NCBI GenBank assembly: GCA_029432775.1
Contig: JAROAZ010000002.1
Location: 241,048-305,047, forward strand
From: Pontiellaceae bacterium B12227
Lineage (GTDB): Bacteria; Verrucomicrobiota; Kiritimatiellia; Kiritimatiellales; Pontiellaceae
Direction: 5' to 3'
Length of the DNA: 64,000 nt
Below the pieces are notes generated by a model. That model searched no databases and was not told the origin of the DNA. It was given only the letters and a program-made list of their open reading frames with translations. Made by a program: the position numbers and the translations under genes. Positions 42,550 to 51,635 of this stretch are shown here, in pieces (within the stretch, counting starts at the first letter, position 1; every line of letters starts with the position of its first letter).

Positions 42550-45125
42550 TTCTTTTTAGCGGAGAAGCATCCCATGACGGCGGCGATGATGCTGACGACC
42601 GCGGCGCAACGGTGAACCACAATAGCAACATGCTGACCGTGTGTTCCGAGAAGCGGGAACATGGCAATCAGTACGCTTAGGATCAGCACAATTGCGCTGA
42701 CCAGTAGCACCCAGAACCAGAAGCCGCCGTTCTTCGCTTTCAGAATCGCATAGACCAGCATGGCCAGGGCATAAAGTGCGCCGAAGCCGACATGGCTCAG
42801 CAGCGGGAAGCCGCCGAGCGCCGGTTTAATCGGCCAGCCGAAAAGGAAGCCGGTAATGATCAGAACCAGCATGGAAGCCATCAGAACCACTTTAACCGGA
42901 TGAACCGGGAAATCCTTTTCTTCAAGCTTAGTGACCATTTTGTAGATGACCGGCAGTCCCACTGCGAGGCCGATCAGAATCAGGAGCAATGAAATGTTGC
43001 CGAGGAAGCACTTGAACATTTTGCGCACCGTGAATGTGGTTCCGAACAGCTTGTTAAAGCTGCTGTTTACTTCCTGGAACTCATGCATTGGAACCGACTT
43101 GGCTTTTTCTGTGAGCAGCGGACCGGTGGCGGTCACGGTGCCGAACAGGAACGCGGAGTCGGACGAGTGGCATTCCTGACAGGCTTTTGCGCCGAGCGAC
43201 TGCGCGGTGCCGCGCACATCATGCCCGATCGCCCACGAAACGGGTTCCGCCGCTTCATGGTCGGAATCCGTTAAGGTATCGCCGGAGAGGTCAAACTTCC
43301 GACCATTGGAAATGTAGCTTGCGCCGTTGCCCAGCTTTTTGAGCATCATCACAACCTGCTCTTCGTTGAAGGCCTTGGTGCTGCCGACGGTGTCGGTCAC
43401 GGCCTGTTCAACAAAACCCGGGATGAGGTGTTTTCCATCGGCAGTGTACCAGCCGGAGGCCAGCGTGGAGTTCGTTCCGACCACATAGCCGTCGGCATCC
43501 ACGGTGAACTTACGACCTTCCGTCACGAGAATAACGTCCAGCGGTTTGAGCGCATCCATGATGCCGATAATGATGCCTTCGGTATCGTAGTCGATCTCTT
43601 CGGCATTCACATCAAACACCGGAATCGAGGAAACCACGTTAGTTTCCGTTTTCCAGGCCCAGGAAACTTTGAGGTCGGAGGTGCCAACCACATCGAGCCC
43701 GCCGTCCATGTTCAGGGCATAAACTTTACTGCAGGCAATAAAGACGGGTTCGCCCAGTGCGCCTTCGGCATTACCGAAGCTGGAGAGCACGGCACCGATC
43801 TGCTGCGGAGCGTCCAGAATGCCGACGGCCGCTTCAGCCACGGCTTCTTCGGCAAGCGGGTTGCCTTCCGAATCTGCCCAGAACGCCGGCCACATCATGC
43901 GGCGGGGTTCAATTTTTCCTTCGTCGTTGCGCACATAAACCGGCTCAACAATGAACGGCGATTCGGTGTACCACTGCGCCCGGCCATAGATGCCGAGTTT
44001 GTTAGCGCGGGACGTGCGGACCACCTGCGGTTCGTCGCCCGGCTTAAGGCCGGAGTGACACGCGGTACAGGTCAGCTCTTCAAAGTGAATCGGCGGAAGC
44101 CCTTTATGATGAGCAACCGGGGCACCGGCCTGACCGGCAATTTCGCCTTCTTCGGTGTGACAGGCTGCGCAGCTCATCGTTTCGGTGGTACCGCGCAGGA
44201 TCTGATGATCTTCGCCGTTGCGGTGACAATCCACACAGGAGAGGCCGGCCGCGGCGTGCACGTCGCCAGGCACATCCATACGCTGCGCCGTAACCGGGTG
44301 CGAGGAGTGGCACTGCACGCAGTTTTTATCCTGCGGGCGGCCGATGTCGAACCACATGTAGTGCTTGGAATCAAACAGGGTGGCGTCGTAGTCAACGGAT
44401 GGCGGAACACGATAGACGTGGTCGTCCAGGCTGCCGCCCATATACATGTCCCACCAATCGGGCATGCGCGAGGCCATGCCGCCTACTTCGCCCATGCCGG
44501 CTGCCGCAGAGGCCGCCCAGCGGAAGTTTTCGCGGGCAACCTGTTTGGCCCACTCGCTCATATCCTGTTTATGCGACTGGTTGTGGCAGGCTAAACAATT
44601 CATTTCCAGGCCGCCGGAAATTTCCCAGCGTGCGTCCGGGTCGGCATTCCGATCTTCCGGATCGCTGATGGACCCGCCCGGCAGATGGCTGCCGAACTGT
44701 TTCGTGAATTCCCAGTCGGAAAGGTTCATGCGTTCGGCCGGAACCTGAACGCCGGTCTTTTCGTCGACCACGATCCAGGGTTCAGTCGGACGGCCCTGTC
44801 CGGTGCCTTTAAAGTGCGTGCCGCCATGAATTTCTTCATAGTCGTGGCACGCGCCGCAGGTCATTTTAGCCGAAAACGGCATCGAGTCCGGAACAGAAGA
44901 GACGATCTTGGTTCCGTCTTCAGCCGTCAGCGGAATGCGGTGAACGGGGGTGGTTCGTGAACCGTCGAAGTGGGAGGCGGAAGCGACGAGCGAGATGCTC
45001 ATGCCTAGCGCGATGCCCAACAATTGCCGATTGCCGATAGCTGATTGCCGTGTTGCGGAATGGCTGTTCAGTCGGACATCGGAAATCTTAAATCGGCAAT
45101 TCGAAAAAAGATTTATCTTTTTCAT
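42537..45125 (-). CDS. Multihaem c-type cytochrome with C-terminal membrane domain
   Basis: 862 residues. Seven CxxCH haem-binding motifs: CGACH, CLACH, CVQCH, CVDCH, CAACH, CTACH and CQECH. The C-terminal 160 residues contain four or five membrane helices (from about residue 695) with conserved-looking His residues, perhaps a haem-b anchor. It is exported and probably passes electrons in the periplasm. The start ATG overlaps the stop of the oxidoreductase gene (ATGA). The signal peptide is split by an 81-bp in-frame hairpin insertion (residues 8-34); MKKINLF and LLGIALGMSISLVASA would otherwise join as a normal signal peptide. Confidence 0.88.
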   Translation of the reverse strand: MKKINLFSNCRFKISDVRLNSHSATRQSAIGNRQLLGIALGMSISLVASASHFDGSRTTPVHRIPLTAEDGTKIVSSVPDSMPFSAKMTCGACHDYEEIHGGTHFKGTGQGRPTEPWIVVDEKTGVQVPAERMNLSDWEFTKQFGSHLPGGSISDPEDRNADPDARWEISGGLEMNCLACHNQSHKQDMSEWAKQVARENFRWAASAAAGMGEVGGMASRMPDWWDMYMGGSLDDHVYRVPPSVDYDATLFDSKHYMWFDIGRPQDKNCVQCHSSHPVTAQRMDVPGDVHAAAGLSCVDCHRNGEDHQILRGTTETMSCAACHTEEGEIAGQAGAPVAHHKGLPPIHFEELTCTACHSGLKPGDEPQVVRTSRANKLGIYGRAQWYTESPFIVEPVYVRNDEGKIEPRRMMWPAFWADSEGNPLAEEAVAEAAVGILDAPQQIGAVLSSFGNAEGALGEPVFIACSKVYALNMDGGLDVVGTSDLKVSWAWKTETNVVSSIPVFDVNAEEIDYDTEGIIIGIMDALKPLDVILVTEGRKFTVDADGYVVGTNSTLASGWYTADGKHLIPGFVEQAVTDTVGSTKAFNEEQVVMMLKKLGNGASYISNGRKFDLSGDTLTDSDHEAAEPVSWAIGHDVRGTAQSLGAKACQECHSSDSAFLFGTVTATGPLLTEKAKSVPMHEFQEVNSSFNKLFGTTFTVRKMFKCFLGNISLLLILIGLAVGLPVIYKMVTKLEEKDFPVHPVKVVLMASMLVLIITGFLFGWPIKPALGGFPLLSHVGFGALYALAMLVYAILKAKNGGFWFWVLLVSAIVLILSVLIAMFPLLGTHGQHVAIVVHRCAAVVSIIAAVMGCFSAKKKQND
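45022..45101. repeat. Hairpin element inserted in the cytochrome signal-peptide region
   Basis: 80 bp with perfect 10-bp inverted ends, AATTGCCGAT (45022-45031) and ATCGGCAATT (45092-45101), and further internal echoes of TTGCCGAT. It reads in frame as part of the cytochrome. Confidence 0.75.
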
Positions 45126-46459
45126 ACGTGGAAGTCCGATTTTTTGAATTCAATTTTCTGGCCGGTAGCAACGGCGCGGTTCACGGCCAATACCGCCACA
45201 CAGGTTTCATAGCCTGTTTCGCCCGGGCAGTTAAGTTCGGTGCCGTAGCGGATGGCGTTGAAAAAGTTTTCCAGATGCGGCTGATGGGCCGGTTTGGTCA
45301 TATCGACCGGAAGGGGCCAGGACGCCGCCGCAGCGGTCACGCGAACGTCGACCGCTACATTCTTCGTGGACGCTTTCTTGATCGGCGTGGCTTTCTGTTT
45401 GATCAGTCCTTTTGCGGCAAAGGCGTCCCATTCCGGGGCGTGGGCCTCGCGATAGGCCGCGTTGCCCTGAGCGGGAACCTCGGCAATGTCGATGTAGCCG
45501 TTGGTTCCGCGGAACGCTTCAGAAAAGCCGCCACGACCGGTTGTGGTCTGGGTTTCGTAGAACGCCCGGGCAGTGCCTTCAGGAGTATCATATTCGTAGA
45601 TACACATCACGTTGTCGTACCACTCACGATGATCGTAGAAGTCGGTTCCACCGGATGCGATGACGGATTTCGGGTTGTTTTCCCAAACCCATTCGAACAG
45701 GTCGATCTGATGCGAGCCCAGGTCGACGATCGGGCCGCCGCCGTATTTTTTGTACCAGCGCCAGTTACGGAACTCCTGCATGGAGTTGTAGCCATACTTA
45801 TCCAGCGTAGCGGCATCCATTTCAAACTTCTTCGGGAAACCAATGTCGTCGGCTTTCGCGCGGTTCCACTGGGCGGTGGCCGTGGTGACGGAACCGAGCA
45901 GCTTTTCCTGATGGATCAGGGTTTCAATCGCGTGGATATAACGCGGGTTGGAACGGCGCTGATGGCCGATCTGCAACAGCTGGCCCGTCGCTTTCGAGGT
46001 CTGAACCATGGTGGCCGCTTTGGCGAGCGAGTTGCTCATTTCCTTTTCGGAATAGACGTGCAGGCCGGCTTCCATGCAGGCGTTTGCATGTTCGGCGTGC
46101 ATCCAGTCGGGGGAGGCCACCACAACCGCATCGAGTTCATCTTTGTGAGCCGCGATCAGTTCCTTATAGTCTTCGTAGATTTTGATGTCGTGGCCATACT
46201 TTTTGATGACGTTGCCGGTATACTTCTGGGAGTATTCCCAAATGTCGCAGACCGCTTTAAAGCGGATGCCCGGAATGCGCAGGCAGGATTCCGTCAGAAT
46301 ACGGCCCTGAGCGCCGGCGCCGATGAGGGCAATGTTCAGCTGATCCGGATTTTTCCGTGCCGAAAGTTCGGCATTTTCAATGGCGCGCGCTTTCATCGCC
46401 GCCAACATCGTGCCTGCAACCGCTGCAGACTGCATGAATTGGTTTCGTTTCATTTCCAT
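45122..46459 (-). CDS. Gfo/Idh/MocA family oxidoreductase
   Basis: 445 residues from ATG 46459, chosen for AGGGGA spacing; ATGs three bases upstream and six downstream are alternatives. A Tat-like N-terminus (KRNQFMQSAAVAGTMLAA) suggests export of a folded, cofactor-loaded enzyme. The Rossmann part shows IALIGAGAQGRI, and the sugar-dehydrogenase motif EKEMSNSLAKA corresponds to the EKP region, although Pro is Glu-Met here. It likely oxidises a sugar or sugar derivative with tightly bound NAD(P). Overlap with the multihaem cytochrome gene suggests electron transfer to it (inference). Confidence 0.88.
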   Translation of the reverse strand: MEMKRNQFMQSAAVAGTMLAAMKARAIENAELSARKNPDQLNIALIGAGAQGRILTESCLRIPGIRFKAVCDIWEYSQKYTGNVIKKYGHDIKIYEDYKELIAAHKDELDAVVVASPDWMHAEHANACMEAGLHVYSEKEMSNSLAKAATMVQTSKATGQLLQIGHQRRSNPRYIHAIETLIHQEKLLGSVTTATAQWNRAKADDIGFPKKFEMDAATLDKYGYNSMQEFRNWRWYKKYGGGPIVDLGSHQIDLFEWVWENNPKSVIASGGTDFYDHREWYDNVMCIYEYDTPEGTARAFYETQTTTGRGGFSEAFRGTNGYIDIAEVPAQGNAAYREAHAPEWDAFAAKGLIKQKATPIKKASTKNVAVDVRVTAAAASWPLPVDMTKPAHQPHLENFFNAIRYGTELNCPGETGYETCVAVLAVNRAVATGQKIEFKKSDFHV

Positions 46460-46686
46460 CATCAATCCCCTGGATAATTTGTGTAACAAGTTAACAAATT
46501 GTGTTTCTACTGGCATTTTGTGCCGAAAACAACAAAAAACAACCGATGATTCCACCCACTGGAAGCAGTACATTTCTTGTATTTATGCCGTGCAACTTAT
46601 ACACGTTTCTAGCGAAAGTCTTGTAGAATCAACGCCAGGAATTGTACGAAATGGACAAACTCTGTGTAAAGAATCCGGGGTCGGAA

Positions 46687-47274
46687 TCAACCAAGAGTCA
46701 GATGATCAGCTCGGGAGTTTGTGCGTCTGCGCGAGGTTCTTTGCTTACGCCTTTTCCAGAGTAACAGACCTGCACCTGATCCAAGGAAAAGAATGGCCGT
46801 TGAGGGTTCCGGGATGGGCGATAAATAGTTGAACTTGGTATAGCCGACTATATTGGCGCTGGTAACGGAACCTCCAATGCCGGGGGTGGATGCAATTCCG
46901 TATATATCCAGAACTTCCCCGCTTAAGATGGTTTCAAGAAAATGCACGTTGGTTGAGGCGGATTGAAATGAAAGCGTTAGCGAGGTCTCCTCGGGGCTGA
47001 AACCGCCCTCGATTCTCAATTGGCCTGCCTGCTGGGAGTGATTCCATCCGGAAGAGAGCGAAATAGATTCCACCTCCCCGACATTCAGATCAAAGGTGCA
47101 GTCGGAAAACACAAAATTGGTTGATGTCGACAGAAGCGTATATTCGTAAAACCCATTTTCATCAGTAAACGAATCAACAAGTATCAGTGAATTGGTATCA
47201 TTGTGTATATATGAGACATCAGCACGCGTTGTATGAAGCAGAGCAAAGAGGCAGACGAGCATGATCGGTTTCAT
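46687..47274 (-). CDS. PEP-CTERM sorting domain protein
   Basis: 195 residues from ATG 47274 with a signal peptide (PIMLVCLFALLHTTRA). The C-terminus has PIPEPSTAILFLGSGAGLLL followed by WKRRKQR: the PEP motif, a hydrophobic helix and an Arg-rich tail that exosortase systems recognise. About 17 further residues follow the usual end point. The mature part is beta-rich and not assignable. An exosortase is not in this window. Confidence 0.85.
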   Translation of the reverse strand: MKPIMLVCLFALLHTTRADVSYIHNDTNSLILVDSFTDENGFYEYTLLSTSTNFVFSDCTFDLNVGEVESISLSSGWNHSQQAGQLRIEGGFSPEETSLTLSFQSASTNVHFLETILSGEVLDIYGIASTPGIGGSVTSANIVGYTKFNYLSPIPEPSTAILFLGSGAGLLLWKRRKQRTSRRRTNSRADHLTLG

Positions 47275-47349
47275 AGAAACGCTCCGGTATTCAGATTGCA
47301 ATAGTATCGCATGAAAATGCCGCTTCACAAGCGGGAATCCATGCCCGCG

Positions 47350-47381
47350 AAAAAAGGCGTCCATTTGCGGACGCCTTTTTT
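47350..47381 (-). terminator. Terminator of the HEAT-repeat gene, bidirectional in form
   Basis: AAAAAAGGCGTCC and GGACGCCTTTTTT pair around a 6-nt loop, about 20 bp after the stop of the HEAT-repeat gene on the minus strand. Confidence 0.92.
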
Positions 47382-47400
47382 ATGCAGCTGATCGAATGGA

Positions 47401-49365
47401 TCAGTTCTTGAGGCTGTTGATAGTATCTTGCGCGTATTTTTTCATGTGCTCATTCTGAGTCAGTTCGACATACCGCTCCAGATGGGGCAGGGCCTGCATC
47501 TTATATTTCCAGTGCCAGGTCTGCTCAATCATGCCCTGGCCGGCTTCATCGACGATCGCGGGGTTTTCGAGCATGGGGGCCAGGAAGTTGATGACATCCT
47601 CGCTCCTGAACCGTTTCGCGCAGGCAATGATGCTCTTCAGTTCTTCCGGCCGATCCGTCAGGGCCGCCGCCTTTATACACATCGGCAGGGCTGTTTTCTC
47701 TTCGTTGTAGGTATTCGCGAGGCGGATGTATCCGCGCAGGGCGAGCACTTTGTGTTTTTCGCTGTCCGCATTTTCCGCCAGATCAAGCAGTTGATCCTGT
47801 ACCTCAGTATTCGGCCAGTTGCAAAGGCCGCGGATAGCGGCGTCCTTCACGTTTGCGTCTGAACTGGCCATCGCTTCGCCCAGAATATTTTTCGCCGCCG
47901 TTCCGCCAATACTGCCCATGGCGCGGATCAGGGCCAGCTTCTGTTCACCTTCACCCTGTTTGTATGCATCCACCAGCGGCTGTGCGCAGGCTTCCGCATC
48001 CGGCAGGCGCTGGGCAGCGGTGGCGATGGAGTTTTCCAAGGCCTGGATCTTTTTCTTCGCATCGGTGGCGAGGATCAGCTCGGCATAGATTGCGAAATCC
48101 GTTTCCGTAACCAGATTGGCCATACCGGAAATGGCGGCGGCCGAGGTGCGGCTCCAATCGCCTTTGGCCAGTTCAACAAAGAGGGGCAGGGCACTTTTGG
48201 CCTGACGGGCCGACAGGCATTCGATCAGCTTGCTTTTCACTTTGTCGTCTTCGGTTGTTTCCAATGTCTGGATAATCGCCGCATCGGTTCCCTGCGCTTT
48301 CATGCCGCATAGGGTCTGAAAGGCCATTTCTTCATAAGGTGCGAGACCAACCATGATTCCAATGGTCTGATCTCCGCCAATTTGGGTCAGCGCCTGGAAG
48401 GCCGCCTGTTGGACTGCCGCGCCTTTGCTGGTGACCAGTGAGAGCATCAGCGTTTCTGCTTCGACGGCTTTGCGGTCGGTGAGAATATCGATGATGATCA
48501 CGGAGTATTCAGCCCCGGACTGTACCGCTTCGATCAGGCGGTCCGTCGGAAGCTGAGCCAGCAGCCCCTTGGCGGCGGTCTGTTCTTCTTTATTATCAGA
48601 ATCGAGCTTGCCCAAAACAACGGGCGCGGCTTTGCCGGGCTTCATTGCGGTCAGGCGAACGAGTGCGGCGCAGCGGATGCCTGCGTCGTCGTCTTCTAGC
48701 AGTTTGGCCACGATCTTTTTCTCGGAACCTTTGGACGAAAGACCGAACCATCCGGCCCCCACGCCTTCGGCGGCTTCAAGCTGTGCGAGTTTCCAATCAT
48801 TGGAAAACTCCGGCTTTACGGTTGCGGCCTCCAGCGCCTTAACGGCTTTCTTTCCGCCGATGTTGCCCAGCGCGGTGATGGCGGCGAACTGGAGATCGGC
48901 ATTCTCGTTTTCCAGATAGGGCGCAATCGCCGCAATAGATTTTTCCGAACCGATCTGGCCGAGCGTTCCGATGATGCCGACGTTCGGCCCGGCCGCAAGG
49001 GCTTCAAGCAGCGCTTCATTGGCTGCCGGGGTTTCCAGACTTTGGAAAACGCGGCGAACGAATTCGGCCAGCTCAGGATTCAGCAGTTCTTTTTCCAGCA
49101 CCGGCACAGAGGCATCGGACGCGCAGTGGCGCAGCATGCGGCAGGTATACTGTTTGCCTTCGAGCGTGGTTTCCGATGATTGGAAAATGTTCAGCAGCTC
49201 GGATTCGATACCCGGGAGCTCTTCCGCAGCGGCACCGAAGACTTTCGCTTCGACCGGCCGGCGGATTTCCTGGGCCTGTTCCGGCGTCAGTGTTTTAATG
49301 GCTTCAAACTGAGCGCTGGCCAGGGAGGCTGCCAGCAGGAAGCTGATAGATAAGATACGTTTCAT
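47401..49365 (-). CDS. Secreted HEAT-repeat protein
   Basis: 654 residues with a signal peptide (ILSISFLLAASLASAQ). The rest is alpha-helical HEAT-like repeats, e.g. AAIAPYLENENADLQFAAIT, ALGNIGGKKAVKALEAAT and MGSIGGTAAKNILGEAM. Such solenoids bind proteins or stack with sugar-degradation components in planctomycete-type operons. It is 11 bp downstream of the ThuA gene and probably co-transcribed with it. Three palindrome copies (one perfect at 48791) lie in the gene. Confidence 0.85.
   Translation of the reverse strand: MKRILSISFLLAASLASAQFEAIKTLTPEQAQEIRRPVEAKVFGAAAEELPGIESELLNIFQSSETTLEGKQYTCRMLRHCASDASVPVLEKELLNPELAEFVRRVFQSLETPAANEALLEALAAGPNVGIIGTLGQIGSEKSIAAIAPYLENENADLQFAAITALGNIGGKKAVKALEAATVKPEFSNDWKLAQLEAAEGVGAGWFGLSSKGSEKKIVAKLLEDDDAGIRCAALVRLTAMKPGKAAPVVLGKLDSDNKEEQTAAKGLLAQLPTDRLIEAVQSGAEYSVIIIDILTDRKAVEAETLMLSLVTSKGAAVQQAAFQALTQIGGDQTIGIMVGLAPYEEMAFQTLCGMKAQGTDAAIIQTLETTEDDKVKSKLIECLSARQAKSALPLFVELAKGDWSRTSAAAISGMANLVTETDFAIYAELILATDAKKKIQALENSIATAAQRLPDAEACAQPLVDAYKQGEGEQKLALIRAMGSIGGTAAKNILGEAMASSDANVKDAAIRGLCNWPNTEVQDQLLDLAENADSEKHKVLALRGYIRLANTYNEEKTALPMCIKAAALTDRPEELKSIIACAKRFRSEDVINFLAPMLENPAIVDEAGQGMIEQTWHWKYKMQALPHLERYVELTQNEHMKKYAQDTINSLKN
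48791..48805. repeat. Iterated palindrome TTCCAATCATTGGAA (in HEAT gene)
   Basis: Perfect match; read as FSNDWK. Confidence 0.85.
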
Positions 49366-49376
49366 GAATCGGTTCC

Positions 49377-50255
49377 TTATTTAATTTCGTCCGGCACGTT
49401 GTAGTCGCCGAGGGCATACTGGATGCCGGCGAGGTAGTGCTGCAGAATGCGGGCATCCCAGAAAATGTGGTGGTTGTGGCCCATGGAGCAGTAGAACACG
49501 CGCCCTTTGCCTTCTTTACGAACCCAGGTGACGCCGAAGTCGTCGTCGGTGCGTGTAACCTTATCCGGCTTGCCGCCTTTAACGGCTTTGGTATCGGGAT
49601 CATCCATATCGAGGCTGACGATGACCCGCTGGTTTTCGCGGGAGTAGGGATCTTTGAACTGATAGATCTCGTCTTTGACCTTGAAGGATTCGCCGTGGAA
49701 ACATTCGTTGATCGGGTGATCCGGCTCGTCGAGCTTCATCTGAACGGTACAGCCGGCAGTCCACGGATGGCCGCAGAACAGGCCGCCCATAATCTTGGCG
49801 CCCTCTTCCCATTTGTAGAAGTTATCGGTGGCGGCGTGGATGCCGATGATGCCTTTTCCGCTGCGGATAAATTTCAGCAGGGCGGCGCGCTGTTCCGGCG
49901 TTGGATCGAGCTTCGTGGTGCTCATGAAGAGGATGGCATCGTATTTCGCCAGACCCTGGTCGGTGAAGGCATCAAGTTCCTTGGTGTCATCGGCCGTGTA
50001 GGCGCCGGTTTCTTCGCCCAGCATTTTCAGCGCGTCGACAGCCAGCGGAATATTTTTATGCACAAAGCCTTCGCAGCGGGAAACAATCAGGATTTTACGC
50101 TGCTTCTTCGGCTTTGCCGGCGCTTTCGCAGGTAGGGCTTTTTTCACCTTTTCGATGTTTTCGGCTTTGGCCGGACCGAGTTTGTTTTTGTTCGGGGCGG
50201 CGGTGAGGCCGGAGGCGATGGCAATGGCGGATAATGTTGTAATCAGTTTTTTCAT
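49377..50255 (-). CDS. ThuA domain protein, secreted
   Basis: 292 residues from ATG 50255, with a signal peptide (LITTLSAIAIASGLTAA) and a Pro/Lys/Ala linker. The ThuA-like glutamine-amidotransferase-type fold is visible in ILIVSRCEGFVHKNIPLAVD, GIIGIHAATDNFYKWEEG and VFYCSMGHNHHIF. In trehalose/sucrose use by rhizobia ThuA works with the dehydrogenase ThuB; family members act on 3-keto-sugars. Here it sits 17 bp after a Gfo/Idh/MocA gene, matching that pairing. Confidence 0.88.
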   Translation of the reverse strand: MKKLITTLSAIAIASGLTAAPNKNKLGPAKAENIEKVKKALPAKAPAKPKKQRKILIVSRCEGFVHKNIPLAVDALKMLGEETGAYTADDTKELDAFTDQGLAKYDAILFMSTTKLDPTPEQRAALLKFIRSGKGIIGIHAATDNFYKWEEGAKIMGGLFCGHPWTAGCTVQMKLDEPDHPINECFHGESFKVKDEIYQFKDPYSRENQRVIVSLDMDDPDTKAVKGGKPDKVTRTDDDFGVTWVRKEGKGRVFYCSMGHNHHIFWDARILQHYLAGIQYALGDYNVPDEIK

Positions 50256-50272
50256 TTTTTGTTCCTTTAAAT

Positions 50273-51562
50273 TTAGATGACCCACGGTTCACGATAGGCG
50301 CGGGTGAGCATACCGTCGGCGATGGAATCGTCGATGAACTCTTCTGTGTCCGGATTCCACTTGAGCTTGCGGCCGGTGTAGATCGCAATCTCGCCCAGCA
50401 GGCCGGCACTGATGGAGCGGTGGCCGACTTCGGCCGGGCAGATGGCTTCCTTCCGGCTGCGCACGCAGTCGAGGAAGTTTTGGTGGTGATCCCGGCTTTC
50501 GTAGAGCTTGATTCCATGGCTTGGAATCGGGTCTTTCAGAATGCTCGGATGGCTGGCTTCGATCTTATTCCGTGTAACCAACACCCAGCCGTCTTCGCCC
50601 ACAAAGCGGACGCCGGTCGGATATTTGTTGGAAACGCTGATGTGCTCCCCGTTTTTGTAGTGCAGATCGAAATTAAATTCGGTGATGACGTTGAAGAGCT
50701 CTTTATCGCTGAACTTGCCGGTTCCGCTGATTTCAACGGGGCCGGTGCGGTCGAGGCCGAGGCCCCAGTGGGAAATATCGATGTTGTGTCCGGCCCAGTC
50801 GGTGATCTGCCCGCCGGAGAAATCGCGCATCCAGCGCCAGTTCCAGTGCATGCTTCCGGAGTTGTGACCTAAGTTTCGGTGCGGCTGCATGGGTGCCGGG
50901 CCGAGCCACATGTCATAGTCGAGGCTTTCGGGAACAGGAACGGTTTTGGCCGATCCGCCGCCGTATCCGCCGGGCAGGCCGGCTTCGGCGCGAATGATTT
51001 TTCCAAGTCGGCCGTTGCGGGCAATTTCGCAGGCCATGCGGAAGCGGGCGTCGGAGCGCTGTTGCGATCCGGTCTGCCAGATCACCCCGTTGCGTTCAAC
51101 TGCATCCACGATGGCGCGGCCTTCTTTAATGGTGCGGGCGAGCGGTTTCTGGCCGTAAATATCTTTGCCGGCATTGGCGGCGGCCACGCAGATGATGCCG
51201 TGCCAATGGTCGGGCAGGGCGTGGAAGATGGCATCGATGTCGTCGCGGGCCAGCAGTTTGCGGTAGTCGTTATATTCTGCGCAGTCGGTATTGCCGTATT
51301 TTTTGTCGATGGTGTTTTTGGCATTGGCGCGGTGTCTTTTATCGACATCGCACACGGCGAGCAGGCGGGTGCCGCCGGCATTCAGCAGCCCTTTCAGGTT
51401 GCCCATGCCCATGGAGCCGGTGCCGATGCCGCCGATGGTGATCGTGTTGCTCGGCGCCGTGGCGCCCAGTACGCTGGAGGGAATAAGGGTCGGGAAGCCC
51501 GCCGCCGCTCCGGCAACCGCTGAGGTTTTCAGCAGGTTTCTTCTGGATAAAGGTTTTTTCAT
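50273..51562 (-). CDS. Gfo/Idh/MocA family oxidoreductase with Tat signal
   Basis: 429 residues from ATG 51562. It has a twin-arginine signal (LSRRNLLKTSAVAGAAAGFP), then a Rossmann domain (TITIGGIGTGSMGMGNLKG) and the motif GQKPLARTIKEGRA, equivalent to the EKP catalytic region. Sugar dehydrogenases of this kind oxidise ring hydroxyls with bound NAD(P). A poor ribosome-binding site makes the start slightly uncertain. A one-mismatch palindrome lies at 50512. Confidence 0.9.
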   Translation of the reverse strand: MKKPLSRRNLLKTSAVAGAAAGFPTLIPSSVLGATAPSNTITIGGIGTGSMGMGNLKGLLNAGGTRLLAVCDVDKRHRANAKNTIDKKYGNTDCAEYNDYRKLLARDDIDAIFHALPDHWHGIICVAAANAGKDIYGQKPLARTIKEGRAIVDAVERNGVIWQTGSQQRSDARFRMACEIARNGRLGKIIRAEAGLPGGYGGGSAKTVPVPESLDYDMWLGPAPMQPHRNLGHNSGSMHWNWRWMRDFSGGQITDWAGHNIDISHWGLGLDRTGPVEISGTGKFSDKELFNVITEFNFDLHYKNGEHISVSNKYPTGVRFVGEDGWVLVTRNKIEASHPSILKDPIPSHGIKLYESRDHHQNFLDCVRSRKEAICPAEVGHRSISAGLLGEIAIYTGRKLKWNPDTEEFIDDSIADGMLTRAYREPWVI

Positions 51563-51587
51563 AACGTTCTCACTGGGGTGTTGAAAA

Positions 51588-51612
51588 CAGACGGATCGGT
51601 CGGATCCGTCTG
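51588..51612. repeat. Intergenic hairpin CAGACGGATC / GATCCGTCTG
   Basis: A perfect 10-bp inverted repeat with a 5-nt loop, between two minus-strand sugar genes. It is one of the self-complementary spacer hairpins. Confidence 0.75.
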
Positions 51613-51635
51613 ATCTCGTCTTAGGGTTTTGGTGT

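Noticed and set aside
43428..46477. Long open frames of 388 and 449 codons opposite the cytochrome and oxidoreductase genes
   Set aside because: They are antisense shadows produced by codon bias; the opposite strand carries clear families with complete motifs.
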